A DNA stretch of 64,000 nucleotides. Source: F1-80-MAGs062 sp046345315 (GTDB taxonomy: Bacteria > Planctomycetota > Planctomycetia > Planctomycetales > Planctomycetaceae). The translations under genes were made by a program, and so were the position numbers. The notes beneath the pieces are model-generated. The model was given only the letters and a program-made list of their open reading frames with translations, was not told where the DNA came from and made no database searches. Of this stretch, positions 9,636 to 17,784 are shown piece after piece. Each line of letters starts with the position of its first letter. Positions within the stretch are counted from its first letter, which is position 1. The stretch lies in contig JBKDKA010000157.1 in NCBI GenBank assembly GCA_046345315.1, positions 81,898 through 145,897 of the forward strand, given 5' to 3'.

Positions 9636-10184
9636 ATGCCACCTATGCACCGATACCGAAATCTGATCACACTTGTTGTGCTGCTGACTCCCCTGGTTCT
9701 GATCGCTGATGGATCCGCTGGCGGTCATCGATGTTCTCACTGCCGCTGCGAAAAACAGTGTACGCGAGTCTGTCGGCTGGTCCGTGAAGATCGCAAAATC
9801 ACGACAACCTGCTGGGGATGTGAATGTGAAGAATTCTGCATTCCGGGGCCATCCAGTCCGGGATGCGAACATTGTGAAACCGTCTGTGGCAACTGTACTC
9901 CTTCCGAGCCTTCAACGAAGGGCGCCGAAGGCGATGCGAAGCCTGCACCTCCAGCCAGCAAAAAGAAGGTGTACTCGGAACCGAAACGTCTTGTCTGGAC
10001 AGACTGGATTCCAGACTGCCGCGCAACTGTTCATACAAAGAAGAAACTGATGAAGAGGACCGTCACAAAAACAGTTCCCTCCTGGAAGTGGGTTGTGGTG
10101 GACCTCTGCGAAGAGTGTCAGCCGCTTTGTCCGGATGCGCCGGTTGAGCCTGGGGCAAAGATTCCGCCCAAACCGCTCAATTAG
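9636..10184 (+). CDS. Cysteine-rich secreted protein of unknown function
   Basis: A 182-residue protein with a signal peptide (LITLVVLLTPLVLIADGSAG). It has a dense cysteine region at about 32-88 (HRCSHCRCEKQC, CWGCECEEFC, CEHCETVCGNC), a Pro/Lys linker, and a second Cys cluster near the end (DLCEECQPLCP). The spacing suggests disulfide or metal binding outside the cytoplasm. I do not recognise a named family. It follows the porin by 171 bases on the same strand and its stop overlaps the convergent larE by 8 bases. Confidence 0.75.
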   Translation: MPPMHRYRNLITLVVLLTPLVLIADGSAGGHRCSHCRCEKQCTRVCRLVREDRKITTTCWGCECEEFCIPGPSSPGCEHCETVCGNCTPSEPSTKGAEGDAKPAPPASKKKVYSEPKRLVWTDWIPDCRATVHTKKKLMKRTVTKTVPSWKWVVVDLCEECQPLCPDAPVEPGAKIPPKPLN

Positions 10185-11016
10185 TTCGAAGCGAAACGAG
10201 ATTGAGTCCGGCATTCATGCTGCCTGAACGAAATCCGTCCAGATCAAGTGTCACATACTGAAACCCCAGAGATCGCAGGTGTTCAGAGACACGTTTGCCT
10301 GTCTCGGATTCTGCCATCATGGGGATCACGTACATGGGCACCTCAATGCGGGCCAGGTTTCCATGTTCGTGGCGGACACGGAGTTCCTGAGTTCCGAGAA
10401 GCGTTTTCAGAAAACGTTCTGCGAGTGCGACGCGGCGAACCCGTTCTTCGGTGACCTCCAGACCATAGGCGATTCGGCTGGAGAGACATGGTGAGGCGGG
10501 TTTTTCGGAGACGCTGAGACCCCAGAAGCGAGCCAGCTCACGGACTTCCTGTTTTCCGATGCCAAGCTCAATCAGAGGGCTCAGAACCTGATGTCGAGTG
10601 GCTGCTTTCATTCCCGGACGATGATCACCCAGGTCATCTCTGTTGGCCCCGTTGACGATGTTCTCGATTCTCAGTTGATCAACGTTCTGAAGAATCAGCG
10701 AATAGAGCGTATCTTTGCAGAAAAAACATCGGTCCGATTCATTGCGGCGATACTCCGGGCGAGAAAACTCATCGGTCTTCAGTTCCGCATGGCGGATTCC
10801 GATGGCCTCAGCGACAGATCGAGCCGTCTGAAGATCGTCTTCGCTGAGACTCGGGCTTACCGCGGTGACGGCGACGGAATCTTCACCCAGTGCCTGAAAC
10901 GCAGCCATCGCGACGACGGCACTGTCAACGCCTCCGGAGAAAGCGACCCCCACGGAATTCAGCGACCTGAGTCGTTCGACGAGTCGTTCAGCGATCCGGG
11001 AAATCTGGTCGTGCAT
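10177..11016 (-). CDS. larE: LarE-type ATP-dependent sacrificial sulfur transferase
   Basis: A 279-residue member of the PP-loop ATP pyrophosphatase family. The ATP loop is FSGGVDSAVVA at 26-36. RCFFCKDTLY at 96-105 and EKPASPCLSSRIAYG around 171-185 are LarE hallmarks; Cys177 corresponds to the cysteine that donates its sulfur to the pincer nucleotide. In known systems LarB, LarE and LarC together make the nickel-pincer cofactor of lactate racemase and relatives. No larA, larB or larC is seen in this window, so the partners lie elsewhere or this copy serves another sulfur transfer. The gene is transcribed away from the Tad block. Confidence 0.9.
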   Translation of the reverse strand: MHDQISRIAERLVERLRSLNSVGVAFSGGVDSAVVAMAAFQALGEDSVAVTAVSPSLSEDDLQTARSVAEAIGIRHAELKTDEFSRPEYRRNESDRCFFCKDTLYSLILQNVDQLRIENIVNGANRDDLGDHRPGMKAATRHQVLSPLIELGIGKQEVRELARFWGLSVSEKPASPCLSSRIAYGLEVTEERVRRVALAERFLKTLLGTQELRVRHEHGNLARIEVPMYVIPMMAESETGKRVSEHLRSLGFQYVTLDLDGFRSGSMNAGLNLVSLRTN

Positions 11017-11336
11017 GGTTTCTGGCTCAGTGCTGGTTTGAACAACTATTCCGGCGTCACGAAGAATAACGGAAACTCGGGCGGTTCAAAGGTCGACAGC
11101 GAATCCGGAACCGCTTCCGAACCGCACGATTATACGAATTCTGCTGGTCAGGCGACATTCGTCGACATTTGGGGCGGCCGAATGGCTGGAAAAGGGATTC
11201 TTCGAGGCGTTACTCGAACCAGAATTACGACAGATTATGTTGCCGAGAGTCTGCCGCCGCGTCTTCCATGAAGACTCTGCTGCTGCCGTATCGGGGTGTT
11301 TCCTGTCTTTCCCAACCGAGGGGTCGTGCTGGAACG
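11017..11336. other. Divergent intergenic region, larE / prepilin peptidase
   Basis: No gene is supported in these 320 bases. They should hold the promoters for larE (leftward) and for the Tad block (rightward). An upstream extension of the prepilin-peptidase frame is open but has no membrane segment, and was not used. Confidence 0.4.
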
Positions 11337-11882
11337 ATGTCAAACTGGCAAACATCACAGATTGTGTTTCTGTCTTTTGTAGTGCTCTACACACTCGCCG
11401 CTGCGATTTCGGATCTGAGAACGCGCAGGATTCCGAATCGAATGACAGTTCCGATGTTTGTCGCGGGACTTGTCTATCAGGTCTGGTTCTTCGGTCTGGA
11501 AGGCCTGGGACATGGAGCCGCCGGATTCGCGACAGGCTTTGGAATTCTGTTTGTGCTGTGGATGATTGGTTCAGCGGGTGGTGGTGACGTCAAGCTGCTG
11601 GGCGGTCTGAGCGTATGGCTCGGAACAGGTCTGACCCTCAAGGTTCTGCTCTGCAGTCTGATGTTCGTGGTGGTCGGCACCGGTTTTCTGCTTCTGCAGA
11701 GCCTCTTGATGCAGGGATTTCGAAAGACGCGGAATCAGTATGTGAAAGGTGCTGCTGGTCCAGCTAAGTCAGGCACAGCGGAGACATCAGAGCAGCGTGC
11801 TGGCCGTCGGGTGATGGCGTTTGCTGCTCCCGTCGCACTCGCGACCTGGTGCGTGTTAGCATTGTTTCGAACGCAGTGGTGA
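11337..11882 (+). CDS. A24-type prepilin peptidase, TadV/CpaA-like
   Basis: A 181-residue integral membrane protein. The two catalytic aspartates of type IV prepilin peptidases are present: D26 in AAAISDLRTRRIPN and D84 in GSAGGGDVKLLGG. Membrane helices lie around 8-24, 38-55, 62-80, 95-115 and near the C-terminus. It would cut the leader of Flp-type prepilins and of TadE/TadG-like pseudopilins at the inner membrane. It is the first gene of the Tad block, 132 bases before the TadE-like gene. The start at 11337 was chosen because it sits just before the first helix; a further 56 codons upstream are open but look non-coding. Confidence 0.87.
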   Translation: MSNWQTSQIVFLSFVVLYTLAAAISDLRTRRIPNRMTVPMFVAGLVYQVWFFGLEGLGHGAAGFATGFGILFVLWMIGSAGGGDVKLLGGLSVWLGTGLTLKVLLCSLMFVVVGTGFLLLQSLLMQGFRKTRNQYVKGAAGPAKSGTAETSEQRAGRRVMAFAAPVALATWCVLALFRTQW

Positions 11883-12014
11883 TGCCGACGCCCGAAGAAA
11901 ATGTCGTCCGAAAGCCTGAGTCCGGTCGAAAGCAGAAACCATGGCGTGTTCAGATGCGGCAATCTTCGCCGCTGAACAGTTTCTCTGAGGCCGACTGACC
12001 AGGCTCGACACATC

Positions 12015-12467
12015 ATGAAACGGACCAATCAGCGAGCGAATCGACGCGGCGCCATCCTGACCATGGAACTGGTGCTTGTTCTGCCTGTGTTTCTGATTCT
12101 GATATTCGCCGTTGTCGAATTTTCTCTGCTGATGTCGGCAAGAATCCGAATGGGAGATGCGGCCCGAAACGGAAGCCGTCGAATGTGCGTCTCCGGTGCT
12201 GCTCCCGATACAGTCAATCGTATCGTCAGGGAGAGTCTTGGCCCTCAACTGGCTTCGAGCTGTGAAATTCAGCTGCAGCCCGCGGCTGTGGCCGGTGAGA
12301 TTGGCAACGTTCAGATACGAATTCCGATGAATCGAGTGTCCCCTGATCTCCTCTGGATGACGGGATTCGGTCTCAGCAACAGGTATCTGCAGGCAGACGC
12401 TCCGATGGTGACAGAGCGAGCATGTCTCGAGAACACAGTTGCATCCGAACACGTGAATCGGTTGTAG
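12015..12467 (+). CDS. TadE-like pseudopilin
   Basis: A 150-residue protein with the TadE signature: a short basic N-terminus (RANRRGAILTMEL) and then one hydrophobic helix with the conserved glutamate (VLVLPVFLILIFAVVEFS, about 21-38). The rest is an extracytoplasmic domain with two cysteines (C62, C87). TadE-like proteins are minor pseudopilins processed by the prepilin peptidase. The gene lies between the peptidase and CpaB on the same strand. About 290 bases with no gene separate it from cpaB. Confidence 0.8.
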   Translation: MKRTNQRANRRGAILTMELVLVLPVFLILIFAVVEFSLLMSARIRMGDAARNGSRRMCVSGAAPDTVNRIVRESLGPQLASSCEIQLQPAAVAGEIGNVQIRIPMNRVSPDLLWMTGFGLSNRYLQADAPMVTERACLENTVASEHVNRL

Positions 12468-12756
12468 TTCCTCTCAGGAATATTGTTGAGTTTGAAGAAC
12501 AATCTGCCGTCCTGAAGGAATGGCGTGCGAAGCTGAATATTTCTGTTCGCTGCTCTGGTCTCACAGGATATGAGAACAGGTCGGACGGAGGCAGAGAAGA
12601 ATTGTTGTGAGGCTGTCAGGATTCTGGCGTGTTGATGTGGCGCAGGGATGGTTCTGCCTGAAGATGAATTCCGGACATCACAGACTCGTCGAACCGGTCG
12701 ATTGAGTTTTAGAGATCACCCCTTGCGTTGAACTGGCATACTCTGGAGACAACGTC

Positions 12757-13746
12757 GTGAAGCTTACGCCGTGGATGCTGACTGTGGCTGCGTTCGGAAT
12801 TGTGGCGCTCCTGGCCGCAGGATTCATATTCAATCGACTGACGGCTCGGGAGGTCGTCGCTGAAGCCAAAGTTGCTCCTCGGACGCTGCCGATGGCGATT
12901 TCCGAGATCGAGCCGGGAACAGTAATCACTCGCGCTCACATCGGGAACGGGCCGTGGACAAATCAGAGCGAACTGTCTCCTGACACCTTCACGAATGCAG
13001 AAGGAGTGATCGGACGGATTGCCAAAGAGAAAATTACTGCCGCAAGGCCTCTCCGAGGTTCACAGTTCTATTCACCCGGCGATCTGCCGGATCTGAAGGT
13101 CTCCGACGGGAAGCGAGCTGTCACAATCAACGTTGGTGACGAGACTGCAATGGTGAATGGGCTCATCAAGCCAGGTCAGTATGTTGACGTCCACATGACC
13201 ATTGACAACCCGGCGTCGACGATTCGAAGTAACCGAGATATCGGCAACGATGCAATGACCCTCACGCTGTTCGACGGTGTAAGAGTCGTTGCAATGAATC
13301 GAAGTTACATCCAGAGTTCTGTGGATCGCGGACACAACGTCACGCTGGAACTCGATGAGGATCAGGCTCGAATCATGCTGCTTGCCAGGCAGAAGGGATC
13401 AATCGCCCTGACCTACAATCCTGCGGGATCCGGTGCTGGTGGAGTCAACATTCGAAGTGAACAGGATCGAGTTACACTTCAGGAGATCCTCGGGATCGTC
13501 CCGGAGAAAGAGAAAGAGAAACCTTTCCTCACAGAACACTTCCGTGAGGGTATGCGTTCCACAAATTACTTCCAGGACGGTCGCCGTGTGAACTACTCCG
13601 GAGACGACAGCGGCAGCGGTGACGGCAATGGCAATGGTGGTGTTCCGATTTCCGGTCGCGGTGACTGGACAACACAGAATGACAAAAAGTCGGATGCGGG
13701 CTCCGGGATCTCACAGCAGCAGAAGGCGGCGTCGGCTGTCCGATAG
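12757..13746 (+). CDS. cpaB: Flp pilus assembly protein CpaB/RcpC-like
   Basis: A 329-residue protein with an N-terminal membrane anchor (LTVAAFGIVALLAAGFIF, about 8-25). A SAF-type domain follows (APRTLPMAISEIEPGTVITR, about 40-105) and then the RcpC/CpaB core (VSDGKRAVTINVGDETAMVNGL; GQYVDVHMT; VVAMNRSYIQ; VTLELDEDQARIMLLARQKG). The C-terminal 60 residues are Gly/Ser/Asp-rich and probably disordered. CpaB works in the periplasm with the outer-membrane secretin, yet none is found next to it here. The start is GTG at 12757, supported by CTGGAG eight to ten bases upstream. Confidence 0.88.
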   Translation: MKLTPWMLTVAAFGIVALLAAGFIFNRLTAREVVAEAKVAPRTLPMAISEIEPGTVITRAHIGNGPWTNQSELSPDTFTNAEGVIGRIAKEKITAARPLRGSQFYSPGDLPDLKVSDGKRAVTINVGDETAMVNGLIKPGQYVDVHMTIDNPASTIRSNRDIGNDAMTLTLFDGVRVVAMNRSYIQSSVDRGHNVTLELDEDQARIMLLARQKGSIALTYNPAGSGAGGVNIRSEQDRVTLQEILGIVPEKEKEKPFLTEHFREGMRSTNYFQDGRRVNYSGDDSGSGDGNGNGGVPISGRGDWTTQNDKKSDAGSGISQQQKAASAVR

Positions 13747-13818
13747 CGGATCGTGAATCGGCTGCTGGTGCATGCGAATCGTCGTGACTTCAGCCGCAGC
13801 GGACTCAGGACTGAACTC

Positions 13819-13847
13819 ACCTCTCCTTTAACGGGGAGGTTTTTTTT
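13819..13847 (+). terminator. Intrinsic terminator between cpaB and tadG-like gene
   Basis: ACCTCTCC (13819-13826) pairs with GGGGAGGT (13833-13840), including one G-T pair, across a 6-base loop, and is followed directly by a run of eight T (13840-13847). This is a textbook rho-independent terminator 73 bases after the cpaB stop and 28 bases before the next start. Confidence 0.85.
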
Positions 13848-13875
13848 CGCAGTTTTTCAGGTATTGCGAGCAGAC

Positions 13876-15201
13876 ATGGTTCGAAACCGACCATCCCGAT
13901 TCGGAAACAGAATCGCTGCAGAACGCACGCGGCGAGGGGTGATCTCCATCTGGTCGGTGTCTGCTCTGATGCTCACCGGACTCTGTACAGCATTTATCAT
14001 TGACTATCTCTGGATGAGCGGCATCCACGCGGACTGCCGACGGTGTGCTGAAGCGGCTGCTCTTGCAGCGGGCCGATGCGTGATTCGTGATGAGATTCTG
14101 CGGAAAGTGACTCATCCGTTTGAGGTCGAGGGACGCCTCCAGAACGGGCGTAACGCAGCCGTGTCCATGGGAGAACGTTATCGCCGTCAGACGGCTGTTC
14201 CTGCTCTGACGGCTGACGATGTACGATTTGAGTTTCGGCAGGACCTGACGGGATCGGGCACTCTTCCTCAGGTACAAGGAGCGATCCCGTGCTCAGTGGC
14301 CGTCCTTTATGATGGGCGACAGCAACGACATCAGACCGGCATGTTCTTTTCGGGACTGACGGGATTGATCCGAAGCGGAGTTTCCGTTTCGAGTGTTGTT
14401 GAGATCAGGAACACACCCATTGGATTTCGTCCGGAGAACGAAGCGTGCGTTCCGATTCTTCCGTTTACAGTCAACGATGGGAAGAGTCATCAGGAGCCGC
14501 TGACTTGGAGCTACGAGATTGAGGAGCATCATGGTCATGATGACTTTTCATGGAACTCCGAGGCGATGTCCATTGAAATGAATCCCGATGGCATTCCGGA
14601 AATCACAGTGATCTGCAGTGAGGCAGGGATCAGCAGTTCTGCCGAAGGTTGTGGCCAGCTGCTGCCAGTGACGCTCGGTTCCTCGTCGATGACCGCCGCA
14701 CAGACACTCCACTGTATTCAGCTTGGATTCTCCGGGCCGGATCTGGCCGCTTTCGGGCTGACCGAGATTCGCTTTCCACAGTCCGGGCGATCCTGTGAAT
14801 TCACATCATCAGAATTGTCGCAGATGGCTGAGGCGATGGGCAGGCTGAAGGGGCAGGAGAGAATCCTCTGCCTTCGCGGTGAACCCGACACGGCAGGTGA
14901 AGATCGGAACGAAGAGAATGCTCAGTCCGGCTTACCGGTGAATTCGGTGTCCATGACTGAAGAATCCACCGCCGAAGAAGACTCGAGTGGGGCCATCCGG
15001 GAAGAGAACGAGGAACAGAATCACGAACTGATGCTGACACGACCGGTGGCTGTGCGCATCATGAATGTGCGGATGACAAAGGCGAGCGAATTTGAGGTCA
15101 CCTTTCAGCCCTGTGTCCTTTGTACTTCTTCGGCGGTCATGGGGCAGGGAACTGACGTCACCGGTAACTGTTACATCTATCGTCTTGATGTCGTGAACTG
15201 A
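13876..15201 (+). CDS. TadG-like Flp pilus assembly protein
   Basis: A 441-residue protein with a basic N-terminus (AAERTRRGVISIW), one membrane helix (SVSALMLTGLCTAFIIDYLW, about 24-43) and the segment CRRCAEAAALAAGR, as in TadG/TadE-like proteins where a pilin-like helix leads an extracytoplasmic domain. The remaining 370 residues are not recognised; an acidic Ser/Glu-rich stretch lies around 340-385. The start was placed at ATG 13876, after the terminator hairpin; the frame is open back to a GTG at 13753, but that extension would be encoded by the hairpin and its T run. Confidence 0.72.
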   Translation: MVRNRPSRFGNRIAAERTRRGVISIWSVSALMLTGLCTAFIIDYLWMSGIHADCRRCAEAAALAAGRCVIRDEILRKVTHPFEVEGRLQNGRNAAVSMGERYRRQTAVPALTADDVRFEFRQDLTGSGTLPQVQGAIPCSVAVLYDGRQQRHQTGMFFSGLTGLIRSGVSVSSVVEIRNTPIGFRPENEACVPILPFTVNDGKSHQEPLTWSYEIEEHHGHDDFSWNSEAMSIEMNPDGIPEITVICSEAGISSSAEGCGQLLPVTLGSSSMTAAQTLHCIQLGFSGPDLAAFGLTEIRFPQSGRSCEFTSSELSQMAEAMGRLKGQERILCLRGEPDTAGEDRNEENAQSGLPVNSVSMTEESTAEEDSSGAIREENEEQNHELMLTRPVAVRIMNVRMTKASEFEVTFQPCVLCTSSAVMGQGTDVTGNCYIYRLDVVN

Positions 15202-15381
15202 CAGCATCTGCTGCGGATTCTGCCGACTGGTTCTGCTTTCACGGACATCATGGCTGCAACGGCCATCTGTTGAATCTTCATGATCTGGACTCAAAGGCAT
15301 CGATACTGAACGACAGCGGCGAAACCTGCTGGAGTTTCTTCTCCGGAGTTTCTCGCCTGAACCTGAAAGCAGGACAACGAC

Positions 15382-16707
15382 ATGGTCGCACCGACGGAAT
15401 CCCTTGCCACGTCCTCGAAAGACTTTCAGCGTCTGAAGACATCACTGCATCGTCAGATGGTGGATGTGATTGACTTCAGTAAAGCGGAGACGCTGACGGA
15501 GTCAGAACTTCGAGGACAGCTTCGTTCACTCGCAGAACATCTCTGTGCTCGACACGATGTTCGACTGGATGGGCAGCAGCGGGAGTCCATGGTCAGTGAG
15601 ATCATGGATGAAATCTATGGTTTCGGGCCCATCGAATCGCTGATGGTCGATCCGGAAGTCACGGACATCATGATCAACGGTCCGGACAGAATTCTGGTCG
15701 AGCGAAAGGGGCTTCTGGAGTCGACCAATATTCGTTTCGCGGACAGTGCTCATCTGATGCACTTCATTCAGCGGCTGGTTGGTCGATGTGGGCGGCGGAT
15801 TGATGAATCCAACCCGATTGTTGACGCGCGTCTGCCGGACGGATCTCGATTCAACGCAGTGATTCCGCCGCTGGCACTTTGTGGTCCGACCGTTTCCATT
15901 CGTCGTTTCGGCAACAAACGACTGCGAATGGAAGACATGATTCGATATGGTTCAATTGCTCCGGCAATTGCAGACTTTCTGATTCTCGCCGTTCGGGGAC
16001 GAATGAACATCATCGTTGCCGGTGGTACCGGTGCCGGCAAGACGACGCTGCTGAACTGCATGAGCCGATTCATTCCGGATAGTCAGCGTGTGGTCACGAT
16101 CGAGGAAACGGCAGAACTGACCCTGCAGCAGCCGGACGTCGTGCCGCTCGAAACAAGAATGCCGAATATGGAAGGGAAGGGGGCTGTCACTCAGCGAGAC
16201 CTTCTCAGAAACGCACTGCGAATGAGACCGGATCGGATCATCGTGGGGGAGGCTCGCGGTGCCGAAGTGCTCGATATGCTCCAGGCGATGAATACGGGTC
16301 ACGACGGATCCATGAGTACCGTTCATGCGAACGATACTCGTGAGACACTTGATCGACTCGAGCTGATGATTGCGCTTTCGGGAGCAGAGCTTCCGACACG
16401 TGTTGCGCGGCAGTACATCGCCAACGCCCTCGACATTGTTATCCATGTGACGCGACTCCAGTCCGGGGAGCGGCGAGTGACCCGGATTTCGGAAGTCGCC
16501 GGCCTGAAAGATGGCGAGTATCGGATGGAAGACATCTTCGTTTACCGAATCAATGGCCAGGATGAGAACGGGAAGGCTCGCGGGGGTTTCTTCGCCACCG
16601 GACATCAGCCCGTGGCACTCCGTCGGCTGGCACTCACCGGAGTCAATATTGATCAGTATGCACCATTGTTCGAGCCTCGCGAACTGGAACAGCCCGCTGT
16701 TGAATAA
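15382..16707 (+). CDS. cpaF: Flp pilus assembly ATPase CpaF/TadA
   Basis: A 441-residue secretion ATPase of the GspE/VirB11 superfamily. The N-terminal domain carries GFGPIESLMVDPEVTDIMIN (about 78-97). The Walker A motif GGTGAGKTTLLN is near 214-225. The Asp box region is VVTIEETAELTL, and RPDRIIVGEARGAEVLDM precedes GHDGSMSTVHANDTRETLDRL, the His box. It powers Flp pilin assembly at the cytoplasmic face with TadB and TadC. AGGACAACG precedes the ATG at 15382. It opens the three-gene run cpaF-tadB-tadC, with gaps of 60 and 153 bases. Confidence 0.93.
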   Translation: MVAPTESLATSSKDFQRLKTSLHRQMVDVIDFSKAETLTESELRGQLRSLAEHLCARHDVRLDGQQRESMVSEIMDEIYGFGPIESLMVDPEVTDIMINGPDRILVERKGLLESTNIRFADSAHLMHFIQRLVGRCGRRIDESNPIVDARLPDGSRFNAVIPPLALCGPTVSIRRFGNKRLRMEDMIRYGSIAPAIADFLILAVRGRMNIIVAGGTGAGKTTLLNCMSRFIPDSQRVVTIEETAELTLQQPDVVPLETRMPNMEGKGAVTQRDLLRNALRMRPDRIIVGEARGAEVLDMLQAMNTGHDGSMSTVHANDTRETLDRLELMIALSGAELPTRVARQYIANALDIVIHVTRLQSGERRVTRISEVAGLKDGEYRMEDIFVYRINGQDENGKARGGFFATGHQPVALRRLALTGVNIDQYAPLFEPRELEQPAVE

Positions 16708-16767
16708 TCGAGCGTAACCGGCCGGGGATGAATTCTCAGCAGATACTTTCGCACCGAAGAAGCCAAT

Positions 16768-17631
16768 ATGATTGCGCCGAACCAGACCCTCAGGACACTC
16801 GAACGCAGGCCGGAGTTTGCCGGTCTGCTCCGAGAAGACCAGCAGTTCGCGACGGGAACCGGCGATGGTCCCGGCGAAGCTATCAACGGCTGGTTCGACC
16901 GGCTGATGATTCAGTCCGGGATTCAGACAGCTCCTGCCGTATGGCTGGGACTCTGCGTGTTGTGCGGTCTGGCTGCGGGCGGCGGATTATTCGTGCTCAC
17001 TGAGCGTGCGTTCGCCTCTCTTGTGGCCGGGATTGCGGGAGTCACGATGCCGATTCTGGGTGCAATGATTCTTCGATCTCGTCGGCAGCAGAAGATCATG
17101 GAACAGCTTCCCGGGATGGCGGAGGAGCTTGCAAGAAATGCACAAAGCGGACTGAATATCTACAAGGCGTTTCAGTTTGTTGCGGCCGACACACCGGCGC
17201 CACTCGGTCAGGAACTTCGCGTCTCAGCTCGACGAACAGAAATGGGTGTGGATCTGGCGTCGGCAGTTCGAGATCTTCCGGACCGTACCGGCGTTGTGAC
17301 TCTGACCATGCTCACCTCCGCGATTGCCGTTTATCAGGATACCGGCGGTGACCTGATCTCAGTTCTGGAACGGCTCGCTGGTTCCGTGCGGGATCGACTC
17401 CATTTCGTTTCACGACTCCGAGCTGCCACGATCGCAAGCCGTCTTGGTTCGATCATGATGGTGAGCGTGCCGATTCTGGTGATCGGGTTTTATCTCTTTC
17501 GTGATCCGTTGTACCTCGACAAGCTGCTCAGCACGTTCTGGGGGCGACTATCGCTTGGTCTGGCGATCACGCTGCAGGTCATCGGTGGATTCTTTGTGTT
17601 TCGCATTCTTGGTCGGAGTGCTCGATTCTGA
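16768..17631 (+). CDS. tadB: Flp pilus platform protein TadB (type II secretion F domain)
   Basis: A 287-residue polytopic membrane protein with the T2SSF domain: LPGMAEELARNAQSGLNIYKA, ADTPAPLGQELRVSARRTEMG and RTGVVTLTMLTSAIAVYQDTG. Helices lie near 55-75, 80-100, 225-245 and 262-282. TadB and TadC form the inner-membrane platform that works with the CpaF ATPase. It follows cpaF closely on the same strand. Confidence 0.9.
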   Translation: MIAPNQTLRTLERRPEFAGLLREDQQFATGTGDGPGEAINGWFDRLMIQSGIQTAPAVWLGLCVLCGLAAGGGLFVLTERAFASLVAGIAGVTMPILGAMILRSRRQQKIMEQLPGMAEELARNAQSGLNIYKAFQFVAADTPAPLGQELRVSARRTEMGVDLASAVRDLPDRTGVVTLTMLTSAIAVYQDTGGDLISVLERLAGSVRDRLHFVSRLRAATIASRLGSIMMVSVPILVIGFYLFRDPLYLDKLLSTFWGRLSLGLAITLQVIGGFFVFRILGRSARF

Positions 17632-17784
17632 TCCTGTGCTGACGATGCAGGAAATGGCTGAGGGCGGATTACTGAAAAAGTGACTGAAGGAATCCCGGGA
17701 TCCTTCGAACAGTGGAACACGATCCCGGACCTGGGTTCCTGAGGCACGCATGGCTTCTGGCCTCGCATTCGTGGAGAACGGCTG

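Noticed and set aside
10591..11271. A 226-residue open frame on the + strand
   Set aside because: Opposite larE, which has full family motifs.
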